A stretch of DNA of 52,680 nt, taken from assembly GCA_030603385.1 (NCBI GenBank), contig JAUVXW010000033.1:1-52680 (forward strand). The letters run 5' to 3'. This document shows, one piece after another, positions 37,467 through 47,600 of the stretch (its first letter is position 1; the number at the start of each line of letters is the position of its first letter). This DNA is from Promethearchaeota archaeon (lineage in GTDB: Archaea; Asgardarchaeota; Lokiarchaeia; Sigyniarchaeales; SOKP01). The position numbers and the translations under genes are program-made. The notes under the pieces were generated by a model. That model was given only the letters and a program-made list of their open reading frames with translations. It did not search any database and had not been told where the DNA came from.

Positions 37467-38606
37467 ATGAAACCAAAAATTTTAGTTGTTTTTTGTACCC
37501 TAATTCTGTTTTTGTTTATTTATCCTACAAGTTACAGCGTTGCTGCAGAAAGTAATACTGAATACTTAATCCTGGAACAAGTTAGTCAGATAAATACAGG
37601 GGAAGGTACATTTTATGTGGAAATAAAAGAAAACATCGCGTACGTTTCTGACTTGACTTATAGAGGATTAAAGGTTATCAATGTTAGCAATCCTTCAGAA
37701 CCAGAAATAATAAGTCAATATAGAGATAATAATTCTTATGAGATCCCTCATATATTCTATATCCAGGGGGATATTTTATATCTGGGAGATCATACTGATG
37801 GATTAGAAATTTACAATATTAGTGATCCCCTACATCTTCAAAAAATAGGTGATTGGTGGATTGAAGGTGTTACTGATGATGTGATTGTTGTAGATGATAT
37901 TGCTTACACCGTAAGTTGGGATGAAGGGTTAAGAATAGTCAATGTTAGTGATTTTTCAAGTCCATCTTTAATAGCTACTTATGTTAATGAAAACAATACT
38001 TACCCGCGCGTTCATCTAATAAAAGATTATATCTATATTTATGAAATAGGGTTAACGGGTTCAAAAATGAAAATCATTAATGTAAGTAATCCCAATACTC
38101 CTACAAGTGTGGGAGAGTATATGTGTGAAGCATTAGCTATTGAAGTAATTGACGATATAGCTTATATCGCAGCTGGAGTTCAAGGATTTATTACCCTTAA
38201 TATTAGTGATCCTTTAAATCCTATCGAGTTAGGGCATTATGAGCCTGGGGGAATAATAGGAGGAATAGATGTACAGGGGGATCTAGCTTTCATTACAGAT
38301 GGAGATCAAAAAAGGTTGATGGTACTCAATATAAGTGACCCTACAAAACCTACAATCCTTCAACAATGTGGAAACTTTAATATTGCTTTTGATGTTTGTG
38401 TATCCGATAATTATGCCTATGTAGCTGATTTTGAAGGAGGTCTTAGAATCATACAAATTTGGGGAGATCAACAAAATGATAATCACGCAGATAATCCAAT
38501 AGTAATAGGATATAATAATGCTCTTGGAATTTTATTCCTAACGATTATTACCTGTGGGATAATAATTATCCTTTTCACTAAAAATATTTTAAAGGTGTAT
38601 AAATGA
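37467..38606 (+). CDS. secreted LVIVD-repeat surface protein with C-terminal membrane anchor
   Basis: The 379-residue protein has an N-terminal signal (ILVVFCTLILFLFIYPTSY) and ends with a membrane segment (ALGILFLTIITCGIIIILF) and a short basic tail. Between are about seven copies of a 40-45 residue repeat such as DDIAYIAAGVQGFITLNISDP and LNISDPTKP, the LVIVD family, which forms a beta-propeller. It is displayed on the outer face. Its stop overlaps the next start (ATGA, 38603-38606), so it is coupled to an ICMT-like methyltransferase. Confidence 0.87.
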   Translation: MKPKILVVFCTLILFLFIYPTSYSVAAESNTEYLILEQVSQINTGEGTFYVEIKENIAYVSDLTYRGLKVINVSNPSEPEIISQYRDNNSYEIPHIFYIQGDILYLGDHTDGLEIYNISDPLHLQKIGDWWIEGVTDDVIVVDDIAYTVSWDEGLRIVNVSDFSSPSLIATYVNENNTYPRVHLIKDYIYIYEIGLTGSKMKIINVSNPNTPTSVGEYMCEALAIEVIDDIAYIAAGVQGFITLNISDPLNPIELGHYEPGGIIGGIDVQGDLAFITDGDQKRLMVLNISDPTKPTILQQCGNFNIAFDVCVSDNYAYVADFEGGLRIIQIWGDQQNDNHADNPIVIGYNNALGILFLTIITCGIIIILFTKNILKVYK

Positions 38607-39187
38607 GTCTAAAGAAAAATAAGATCAAAATTAAAATAAGCTCGATCTCTACTAGTATTTCTTCATTCCTAATTCCAATCTTCCAATATGTGCCTTGTAC
38701 TGCTATCTGGTTTGGTATCATGAGTGTTCCATTAATCACATATTTAGGATTCTTTTTTCAAAATCCTGAAATTTTAAAATATGATTACAAATTTTTATCT
38801 GGTACTCATGGATTCTATTATGTGCTATTTGGTTTTATATTATATAGTTATTCTCTAACCCATCAATTAACTCACAGGAAACAATTAATCCGAACCGGTC
38901 CATACAAATATGTGAGACACCCTCAATATATTGCATTTATTTTCATTACTTTGGGATTGACTTTAGTTACTTTTGAAACTAGTCCAGTTTTCAATTTTGA
39001 TATCGGGGATCTCAATGGTTACACTTTTATATTTTATGTTTGGATTGGTGAACTATTAGCCTACATAATTTTAGCAAAAATTGAAGAAATTGCCCTAAAA
39101 GCTAAATATGGAGATAAATTCTTAGAATATGCCGATGATGTGCCTTTTATGTTTCCTCTTTTAAGATTAAAAAGAAATAAAAGCTAA
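38603..39187 (+). CDS. isoprenylcysteine/phospholipid methyltransferase-like membrane protein
   Basis: The 194-residue membrane protein has several hydrophobic segments and the ICMT/PEMT-type motif RTGPYKYVRHPQY, followed by a C-terminal KIEEIALKAKYGDKFLEYADD, as in prokaryotic isoprenylcysteine methyltransferase-like enzymes that use SAM in the membrane. The substrate is not known; lipid head groups or modified surface proteins are possible. It overlaps the LVIVD gene by four bases and is followed 41 bases later by a membrane-bound regulator. Confidence 0.82.
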   Translation: MSLKKNKIKIKISSISTSISSFLIPIFQYVPCTAIWFGIMSVPLITYLGFFFQNPEILKYDYKFLSGTHGFYYVLFGFILYSYSLTHQLTHRKQLIRTGPYKYVRHPQYIAFIFITLGLTLVTFETSPVFNFDIGDLNGYTFIFYVWIGELLAYIILAKIEEIALKAKYGDKFLEYADDVPFMFPLLRLKRNKS

Positions 39188-39228
39188 AACGAATAATTCT
39201 CACTAGCTAAAACAAAATTACAAGCAAA

Positions 39229-39930
39229 ATGCTAGAAAAAAAATTCAAACAGTTCTACTTGATAAAATTCTTTCTTATTATTTTTTCTTTTATTTTATTA
39301 TCTGTTATTCTACATCGGTTGATTAAATCATATAGAGAGCCCATTTTTGGTGAGGATGATGCCACTTTAGGAGTAATTATAATTTCTCTTTCAATGGCAA
39401 CGATTTTATTATTATCCATTATGGAAGTACTTACGATTAAAGAATATAAAGGTTATTTTCTAAGAAAAAGCTATATTAAAAAGGGAAAATCTTATTTAAC
39501 TCTTTCAGATATATTTGAAAATGAAAATCGAATAAATATATTAACTCAAATTCTCAATAATCCGGGAGTACATCACAATGAGTTGCTACGAAACTGTGAT
39601 CTGCAAAAAGGTCAATTACAATGGCACTTAGATGTTCTATTAAAAAATCATATTATAAAAAAAGAAAAATATGGTCAATACACTATTTATTATCCAATTA
39701 TGTCATCGTTTAAGACAGATGATAACCTCAGAAATTTAAATTTAAAGTCAAAAACAACTTCAGAGGTATTAAATACTATTGAGGAACATCCTGGGATTAA
39801 TTCTTCTGAAATTTCTCGAATTTTAAACCTTTCTCGTAATACCATAAAGTATCATATTGATAAGTTATCAGAAGAAAATGTAATAAGATTAGTGAGACGA
39901 GGACGTAAAATAGAGTTATATCCGAATTAG
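39229..39930 (+). CDS. membrane-anchored transcription regulator with two winged-helix domains
   Basis: The 233-residue protein starts with two hydrophobic segments (about 11-30 and 45-65). Two winged-helix domains then follow, one around NPGVHHNELLRNCDLQKGQLQWHL and one around HPGINSSEISRILNLSRNTIKYHIDKL. Such helix-turn-helix pairs occur in archaeal ArsR/MarR-like regulators. The membrane anchor suggests it senses events at the envelope and acts on DNA. It is the last gene of the operon with the LVIVD protein and the methyltransferase. Confidence 0.82.
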   Translation: MLEKKFKQFYLIKFFLIIFSFILLSVILHRLIKSYREPIFGEDDATLGVIIISLSMATILLLSIMEVLTIKEYKGYFLRKSYIKKGKSYLTLSDIFENENRINILTQILNNPGVHHNELLRNCDLQKGQLQWHLDVLLKNHIIKKEKYGQYTIYYPIMSSFKTDDNLRNLNLKSKTTSEVLNTIEEHPGINSSEISRILNLSRNTIKYHIDKLSEENVIRLVRRGRKIELYPN

Positions 39931-40046
39931 GTATAATCTTTATATACTTGAAAAGACATATAATTGCAATTTTTTATGAAATTAAGAGTTAAAACTATTA
40001 ATCCTTCTTGTATTTATTTTCTTTATAGAATTATGAATGGAATTTT

Positions 40047-40829
40047 ATGAAAATCAAATTATTTCAAGAATTTCTTGACTATTTAAGGAATTATGTAAAT
40101 TCTGAGTCCCAAAAAGGGAGAAGTGTATTTATTTATGAAGAAAAACCTAATCCTCCTGAACTATTTGAAAAGTTAGATATTAAAGTTGAATTAGATAAAC
40201 ATAAGGAAATAATTCTTCAAGAAGAAACAAGGCTTGAATTAGGAGGTATGACTAATAAGTCATTTTCTTTAATTTATCCTTTCTCTCATTTAGATATTAT
40301 TAATTATATAAAAAATGGGACAATTACTCTAATTGGACCAGAAATCCAAGATATCTCAGATATATCTATCGACTTTGGAATGATAATCCTAATTGGTGGA
40401 AAAAATATTAATGAAAAGGATTGGGATTCTATGAGACAATTTAATCTTATATCCAATGGAATAGAGGGATTTCTGATAAGGACAATTCCAAGAAGATTTT
40501 GGGTTAGAATCAGTGAGAATATAATAAAGAATTTTACACTGGAATTTTTAGGAAATGCTATTTTTTATTTATATAAGCAACAATTTAAAGATTTAATTGA
40601 ATCTATGGAGATCTTTTTTATTAGCACTTATACAAATGTAATTGATGAATTTATCAAAATCACTTCTAAAATTAATACCGATATTAATGAAAAATGGTTA
40701 AAGAAAATAGAAAATTGGAAAAAAAGAATTGATTGTGAATATGATTGGGGTTGTGAAATATGTCCTTATCGAGAGGCGTGTTATAATATTAAGCAAGTAT
40801 TAGTAGAGAGAGAAAAAATTGAAAAATAA
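40047..40829 (+). CDS. truncated CdhC/AcsB-like protein (N-terminal domain of acetyl-CoA synthase with first CxxC)
   Basis: The 260 residues match the first domain of archaeal CdhC: LELGGMTNKSFSL, GTITLIGPEIQDI, RFWVRISENI and IFFISTYTN, in the order seen in the ACS beta subunit. The C-terminus has C230-x5-C236-x2-C239-x5-C245, with GCEICPYREAC corresponding to the first A-cluster CxxC of CdhC (GCTLCQSFAP in Methanosarcina; from memory). The rest of CdhC, including the SCGC half of the A-cluster, is absent. It may bind an Fe-S or Ni site and act in assembly or as a variant enzyme. A CooC gene follows 27 bases later. Confidence 0.75.
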   Translation: MKIKLFQEFLDYLRNYVNSESQKGRSVFIYEEKPNPPELFEKLDIKVELDKHKEIILQEETRLELGGMTNKSFSLIYPFSHLDIINYIKNGTITLIGPEIQDISDISIDFGMIILIGGKNINEKDWDSMRQFNLISNGIEGFLIRTIPRRFWVRISENIIKNFTLEFLGNAIFYLYKQQFKDLIESMEIFFISTYTNVIDEFIKITSKINTDINEKWLKKIENWKKRIDCEYDWGCEICPYREACYNIKQVLVEREKIEK

Positions 40830-40856
40830 TATTAACGAATTTTAGAAATTATTGAT

Positions 40857-41642
40857 ATGAAAGAAAAAAGTCATTATAAAAAACCTTTAACTATTTCAGT
40901 TGTCGGAAAGGGTGGTTCTGGTAAGACGGTTATAACAACTCTCTTGGCGAAATGCATTTCAAAAAATTATGATTTTAAAATGCTTTTAATTGACGCGGAC
41001 CCAACATATCCACATCTCAGTTCAATGGTCAGTTTAATCCCTAAAAAAAGTCTTGAGAAATTAAGAACAGATGTTATAGAAAAAGTTTTAACAAATGCAA
41101 AGTCATTTGAAGAAGTTGCGGAAAATATTGATTTTGAAGTGTACAATGCAATAACCGAAAGTAAAGATTTTAGTCTATTTTCTATAGGACAACCTGAGGG
41201 ACCTGGTTGTTTTTGCCCTTCCAATACTCTTTTACGGAAAGTAATTAGTTCAATTTCTAAAGATTTTGACATCGTTTTAATTGATTGCGAAGCCGGTCTT
41301 GAACAAATCAATCGAATGGTGATAGAAACCGTAGATATACTTATAATAGTTTCAGACATCTCAATAAGGAGTGTTGAAACTGCTGCAACCATAAGTAAAA
41401 GTGCTAAGATATTCACAAAATACAAAAAATTTGGTGTTATTTTAAATAGAGTTAAAGGAGATATTGATTACATAATAGAGAAGCTTGAAGATCTAAAGTT
41501 ACCTCTTTTAGCAAAAATTCCAGAAGATGATATTGTAACTGAATATGAGTTAAAGGGTAAACCAATAATTGAAATTCCTGAAAACTCAAGAAGTTTTTTA
41601 GCAGTAAATAAAATTATTGAGGATTTGTTTGAATTCCAATAA
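40857..41642 (+). CDS. cooC: CooC/AcsF-type nickel-insertion ATPase
   Basis: The 261-residue MinD-like ATPase has the deviant Walker A GKGGSGKT at about 17-24, IDADP, and the CooC signature C118-x-C120 in GPGCFCPSNTLLR, followed by VLIDCEAG. CooC/AcsF dimers bind a metal through CxC and insert nickel into CO dehydrogenase or acetyl-CoA synthase. It is coupled to the CdhC-like gene upstream, which is a natural client, and precedes a methyltransferase gene by 16 bases. No CODH gene is in the window. Confidence 0.87.
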   Translation: MKEKSHYKKPLTISVVGKGGSGKTVITTLLAKCISKNYDFKMLLIDADPTYPHLSSMVSLIPKKSLEKLRTDVIEKVLTNAKSFEEVAENIDFEVYNAITESKDFSLFSIGQPEGPGCFCPSNTLLRKVISSISKDFDIVLIDCEAGLEQINRMVIETVDILIIVSDISIRSVETAATISKSAKIFTKYKKFGVILNRVKGDIDYIIEKLEDLKLPLLAKIPEDDIVTEYELKGKPIIEIPENSRSFLAVNKIIEDLFEFQ

Positions 41643-41658
41643 AAGAAGTGATAATAAT

Positions 41659-42786
41659 ATGAACGCACATGAAAGAGTAATCAAAGCTTTAAATCGTGAA
41701 GAACCTGATCGGATCCCTCTCTTCTGTCAAGCAATAATGCCAGGATTCGAAAGAAATCTGCTGGAATATTGGGGTAAGGAATATAAGAAAGATGATAGAT
41801 TTGTTTTATATTATAGTGATTATAATATTCATAGAAAGCTAGGATTCGACTTTTCATGGGGATTTGGTGTGGTTCCAGTCAGATTACCACGAAATTATTT
41901 AAAAGATAACCCACTTCCACAATTAGAAGATCCAAATAAGTTTATTGATATTGATGGTAGAATTTACTTAAATAATCCTCAATTTAATATGCCATGGTAT
42001 TTTGAAAATTATATTACAACAGAAGAAATGGCAGATCATTTCTATGATACATACTATTCTATAGAATGGAGAGAAGCCTCTGAGTTTATACCAAAGCTTA
42101 ATAAGAGGCTAAGTAAATTTCCCACTCATGAATTTGTCCCCTGTTCTCATATATCCAGTATTTTAGAACCTATTTGGGAAGGTCTTGGTTTATCTTTATT
42201 TACTAAGTTATTAAGAAAAAAAAAAACTAAACTCAAAAAGTATATTGACTTAAGAACAAAAAAAGCCGTTGATGGAGCGAAATTATTAGCTGAAACTGAT
42301 TTTGATGTTTTTTTTCTCTGTGATGACACAGCGTTTAAAAATAGGACAATGATTAATCCTAAAGATCATCGGGAACTTGTTATCCCTGCTTATAAGAAGA
42401 TTCTCCATGAAATAAACAAAGCAGGAAAATATGCGATTTTTCATTCAGATGGCTATACTGAACCCTACTTTGATGGATTAATTGAGGCAGGATTTAAAGG
42501 GGTTGAATCTTTAGAGCCAATAGCTGGTATGAATCTAAAACATTTAAAGGAAACGTATGGAGATAAACTCTGTTTAATTGGAAATATAGATGTCTCACAA
42601 CTTTTACCTTTCGGCACAACAGATGAAGTTACACAATCAGTAAAAAAATGTATAAAGGACGCTGGCGAAGGTGGGGGATATGCTCTAAGTCCTTGTACAG
42701 ATATAACTAATGCATGTAAACTTGAAAATATATTTACTATGATTTCTGCCACTAAGAAATATGGGAAATATCCTTTAAAATTATGA
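41659..42786 (+). CDS. UroD-type (corrinoid) methyltransferase
   Basis: The 375-residue protein, from the ATG at 41659, starts NAHERVIKALNREEPDRIPLF, the usual start of the uroporphyrinogen decarboxylase superfamily branch that moves methyl groups with corrinoid proteins. The metal-site region reads FHSDGYTEPYFDGLIEAG and later GGGYALSPCTDI; a canonical zinc HxC is not seen, since the HSD motif has Asp in place of Cys. It would transfer a methyl group to or from an unknown corrinoid carrier. The gene follows cooC by 16 bases. True heme-type UroD is less likely. Confidence 0.78.
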   Translation: MNAHERVIKALNREEPDRIPLFCQAIMPGFERNLLEYWGKEYKKDDRFVLYYSDYNIHRKLGFDFSWGFGVVPVRLPRNYLKDNPLPQLEDPNKFIDIDGRIYLNNPQFNMPWYFENYITTEEMADHFYDTYYSIEWREASEFIPKLNKRLSKFPTHEFVPCSHISSILEPIWEGLGLSLFTKLLRKKKTKLKKYIDLRTKKAVDGAKLLAETDFDVFFLCDDTAFKNRTMINPKDHRELVIPAYKKILHEINKAGKYAIFHSDGYTEPYFDGLIEAGFKGVESLEPIAGMNLKHLKETYGDKLCLIGNIDVSQLLPFGTTDEVTQSVKKCIKDAGEGGGYALSPCTDITNACKLENIFTMISATKKYGKYPLKL

Positions 42787-42859
42787 ATTAAGAGGTTTAA
42801 ACTTTAAAATTAGCTTATTTTTATTCTAATAACTATAAAAAAAAGAGATATGCGAAAAA

Positions 42860-44635
42860 ATGGATGATAAAGAAATTGATTTAAAAATAAGAAGTAGAAG
42901 TCTTTTTGATGGTATTAACAAAACACCATTTAGATATGGCAAAATAGAATTATTGAAGGCGCTAGGTTTAGATGACAAAGACATTGATAACAAGCCATTC
43001 ATTGGTATAGTAAATACTTGGAATGAACTCAATCCAGGTCATAAACATTTAAGAACTCTTGCTGAAGCAGTAAAATATGGAATTCTTGAAGCTGGAGGAG
43101 TACCCCTTGAGTTCTGTACCATTGGAGCATGTGATGGAATAGCTATGGGAAATATCGGAATGCGTTATATTTTACCTTCCAGAGAAGTCATTGTCGATTC
43201 AATTGAATTAATGGTCGAAGCCCATCGATTAGATGCTATGGTTACTCTATCAAGCTGTGACAAAATTAATCCGGCAATTTTGATGGCGGCAGTACGATTA
43301 GATATCCCAACTATATGCGTTCCAGGAGGATCTAATTTATATCAAGTAAGGTTCATGCCAGATTATAAGGGTATTGCAACAGATAATTATGAAGATTATG
43401 CTCATAAGTTTGGATGCATTACTTGTGCAACATATGGTGCTTGTGAGGCGATGGGTACAGCAAATACTACTCAATGTTTAATGGAGGCCTTTGGAATGAC
43501 ATTACCTAATGCGGGTACAATCCCGGCAATGACTCAAATGAAATATATGATAGCAAAAAATTCAGGGAAAAGGATAATTGAATTGCTGAAAAATAGAATA
43601 ACTCCCTCTCAAATTATGACTAAAAAATCTTTAGAAAATGCCGTAATAGTTGATTTAGCCATTGGAGGATCAACGAATTCAACACTGCATCTTCCAGCAA
43701 TCGCAAATGAGATGGGAATAGATTTTGATTTAGAGATATTTAATGAATATAATAAAAAAATACCAACAATTGTAAATGTTGCTCCATCGGGAGATTATGG
43801 TACTCCAGATTTATATAAAGCAGGAGGGATCCCTGCAGTTTTAAGTAGATTAAAAGATTTTCTTCATTTGGACTGTTTAACTGTCTCTGGAAAAACTATT
43901 GGAGAAATTATCAGAAAAGTAAAAGTACTAGATGAGAACATTATTAAACCTCTGAATGATCCTATCTTTCCCGAAGGCGGTACCGTAATATTAAAAGGTA
44001 ATTTAGCACCAGAAGGTGCTGTGGTCAAGCAATCAGCAATTAATAATAAAGATATGTTAAAGTTTGAAGGACCTGCAATATGTTTTAACTCAGAGCAAGA
44101 TGTGACTGATGCATTAACAGCTGATCAAATCCAAAATAATTCAGTAATTATAGTTCGGTATGAAGGCCCAAAAGGTGGTCCGGGTATGCCCGAATTACTA
44201 GCTGTAACAATGACTTTAGTGATGAAACGTGATTTAGATAAAGTTGCTCTGATTACTGATGGACGCTTTTCAGGATATACATCAGGACCTTGTATCGGTC
44301 ATGTGAGTCCTGAAGCATATGTTGGAGGACCAATTGGTATAGTGAGAGACGGAGATTTAATTAATATTGACATTCCAAATAGAACTCTTAATGTAAATAT
44401 TACCAATGACGAAATTCAAGAACGCTTAGCAAATTGGAAACCTTTTGAGAAAGATATTAAAAGTAAAGCGCTTTTGAAATACCGTAGTCTCGTATCTTCT
44501 GCTGCTGAAGGAGCAATCCTGAAATTTTTGTATAGTATCAATTCAATTTTAAATTTAATTTTTCTAAATATTAAATCCTTGAAGAAAAAGTATTTCCACT
44601 TTGTCCTATGTATAAAAAAAGAGGAAGTGAATTAA
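42860..44635 (+). CDS. ilvD: dihydroxy-acid dehydratase, with unusual C-terminal extension
   Basis: The 591-residue protein is an IlvD/Edd dehydratase. It has WNELNPGHKHLRTLAEAV, the cluster cysteines C133 (SSCDKINP) and C195 (YGACEAMGTANTT), and VIRYEGPKGGPGMPE and LITDGRFSGYTSG. It converts 2,3-dihydroxy-3-methyl acids to 2-oxo acids in valine and isoleucine synthesis; an aldonic acid dehydratase is an alternative. Homologues end near SSAAEGAILK (about residue 555). Here about 35 more hydrophobic residues follow, which looks like loss of the stop codon. Confidence 0.9.
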   Translation: MDDKEIDLKIRSRSLFDGINKTPFRYGKIELLKALGLDDKDIDNKPFIGIVNTWNELNPGHKHLRTLAEAVKYGILEAGGVPLEFCTIGACDGIAMGNIGMRYILPSREVIVDSIELMVEAHRLDAMVTLSSCDKINPAILMAAVRLDIPTICVPGGSNLYQVRFMPDYKGIATDNYEDYAHKFGCITCATYGACEAMGTANTTQCLMEAFGMTLPNAGTIPAMTQMKYMIAKNSGKRIIELLKNRITPSQIMTKKSLENAVIVDLAIGGSTNSTLHLPAIANEMGIDFDLEIFNEYNKKIPTIVNVAPSGDYGTPDLYKAGGIPAVLSRLKDFLHLDCLTVSGKTIGEIIRKVKVLDENIIKPLNDPIFPEGGTVILKGNLAPEGAVVKQSAINNKDMLKFEGPAICFNSEQDVTDALTADQIQNNSVIIVRYEGPKGGPGMPELLAVTMTLVMKRDLDKVALITDGRFSGYTSGPCIGHVSPEAYVGGPIGIVRDGDLINIDIPNRTLNVNITNDEIQERLANWKPFEKDIKSKALLKYRSLVSSAAEGAILKFLYSINSILNLIFLNIKSLKKKYFHFVLCIKKEEVN

Positions 44636-44647
44636 AAATTAAAAAAA

Positions 44648-47600
44648 TTATTTTTCAGACTTATCATCTTGAATTTTATCGACAACCTTATCAATCAAAT
44701 GTAAATCTTTAGATTTTCTGCGTTTAACCGTGTAAATTCCAACACCAATTATTGCTCCAGCCACCACACATGATGATATTATGATTATATAAATAAGTGG
44801 GCTTTCACTTCCGCGTCTAATTGAATAAAATTCTGATGATATCCAAGTATCGTTAGCCAATCCATCGCTTACGACAATTTTTATATAATAATTACCTTCA
44901 TGAATATGTGTGGTATTCCATGTATATGTTGTATCTTTATAATTTTCAATTATTAAATGCCAATCATTATTTGTTCCATAATATATATTATAATTTAATT
45001 CTGAGGGCAAATTATCTACATCTTCAGCTTCATATTCAATTTGAATAAAATCTTTCTCTTGCTGTATAATAATGTTGCTTTCGATAAAAGTTGGAGCGTC
45101 ATTAATATTATAAATATTTAAAGTAATATTTAAGGAAACATGTGCTCTTCCTTCATCTTCAAGCATTAGATCGAACTCATCATTGCCATAAACATCATCA
45201 ATAGAATAGAATCTAAAGAGATCCTTATTTAAGTCATCTTGAACAACAGAAACAAGTGAATTATCTAAATTTATTACTGACCAATATAAATATTCAGCAA
45301 TAAACTCATTATCGTCTTTATATCCTGCTAAATCAATTTCAAAAAATCCAAAATCTTCTGGTTGATCCCAAATTGCTAAATTTTGAAGTTCACTTGGGTT
45401 GAGAATTATTGGAGGAGTGTTAACAGCAGAATAATTGATCATGATATCAAATATTTTAGGTGTTTCTAAATCATCATTAGTTGTTAGTATTACCTTCCAT
45501 ATTAATTCTGAACCGATAGTACCAAAAATATGAAGACTGTTATTGGATACTGAATCCCAATTATTTCCATTATCATTGGAGAGAAAACTCTGAATAGAGG
45601 TATTGTCAGGGACCTCTCCATTGATTATCATCGTTGCATTGGTTATAGTTGCAATCGTTTTATCAATTTCTAATGATTGTGCGATAGCTCTTTTTTCATA
45701 CTGATTAAACAAATGTTCTTTATATTGAGCAATTTGAAATCCATCATAACCATCCGCAATATATAAAAATCTACTTGTGGCTACACCCCCCCATGAATTA
45801 TTATAATTGTCAGAGTAAGAAGCCACTTCTAAAGGATTCAATGGATTTGAGAGGTTTATAACCTCAATTCCATCTGCTCGATCAGATATAATCGCAAGAT
45901 TATCAATAACTTTAACTTTTGTGGCTCTATTGTATGTATCTGTATATTGTGAAACTTTTTGAGGATTACTTATATCTGAGATATCTATAATTTCTAATCC
46001 ATCAAATCTGTCCGCCACTAATAGATAATTTCCCCAAAATTCAAGTGCTTGAGATTCATTATATGAATCTGTATAATTTGCGATTGATTGAATATTATTA
46101 AGATTTGATATATTAAAAATTTCAACCCCTTTAGAACCCTTCGCTATAAATGCACAATTATTTCTTATTTTAATATCTTTATAAAAACCAACAGGGTCCA
46201 AATCGCCTGGATAGTTAGTTATATGTTGCAAATTAAGAGGATCAGAAATGTTATATATATCAAGACCAATTAAACCATTAGCAACAAAAGCAATGTCATC
46301 AACGACTTCTACTTTCTGAGAATAATTCAGATCCCAATAACTCCAATAACCACTAATAGAATCTAAAATATTAATATTGGCAGGATCAGAGATATTCAAT
46401 GAAATTAAACCATTATCATAGGCAGCTGCAAAACAAATTTCATCTTTTATTTCCACATCATAAAAGTTGAATCCTGGTTTTGAGAAATTACCTAAAACTT
46501 GAGGATCATATGGATTTGAAATATTGAATATGAATAGACCACCATGATAGCCCCCGTCTTCAATTGCGCATAAATACGCTCTATCACAATCTAAAATTAC
46601 ATTATGAGCATTAATGTTAGGTGAAAATTTATAAATTTGTGTTGGAGTAATAAATTCTGAAAACTTTAAAATCTGTAATCCTCTAAATTCGCATCCTAAA
46701 TAAATATATTCTCCGTATATTTCAATGGAAGTAATTTTTTCATTAACATCCCAATGATAAGTTAATTCTGGATTGAAAGGATTAAGTCTATCAACAATAC
46801 TTAAATAAGTGTTATTCGATAAAAATATATAATTTTCTTCAATCAAAATATTTGTTATAGAGCCATCCTGGGTGGGTGTGCTGACTAAGCTGGGATTAGA
46901 AATGTCAGTTATATCTATTACTTTTAAACCTTCAATTCCGTTCGCTAAATAAAGATAGTCATTCCTAACGAGAATTTCATAAGGAATATTTGTGATTGAA
47001 AGTTCACCAATAGTAACAATTTCATTTAAATTTGAGATATCCAATATCTCTAATTTATAATTTTTACTTGCGACAAATAATTTGTTTCCTTTAACAACTA
47101 CATTAGAAGGACTTCTATTATTAGTCCAATTTGCTACTTTAATAGGATATTGTGGATTTGAAATATTCAAAATCTCAATTCCGAAGTTTTGAATAGATAA
47201 AAATGCTAAACCATCTGATATCAAAATATTGGTAACTTTATGACCATTACTCCAATTACCTATCTTTTGTAAAGAGACTGGATTCGATATGTCAATGATT
47301 TCCATACCATCTATTCCATCTGCAATATACGCAAATTTACCTTGGAAAGCAATATCAAGAGTGTTATTATATGTATCACCGTATTGTGATATTAAGGTTG
47401 GATTCATTGGATTTGAAATATTTAGTACTTTTAATCCAAATGAATTATCTGCTAAAAATAGTAAATTACCCTGGGATCTAATTGAATTAATTTTATCAAG
47501 GTTGTAATCATAATTTGAAAGATTGATTACTTCTTGATGGACTAAAGATAAGTAATCTTTTCCCCATCCAGTTGAATTCGTAATAGATTCATTTCTATAA

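Noticed and set aside
41659..42786. Heme-pathway uroporphyrinogen decarboxylase (hemE)
   Set aside because: The start and the HSDG region fit the methyltransferase branch better, and the operon partners are CooC and a CdhC-like protein rather than tetrapyrrole genes.
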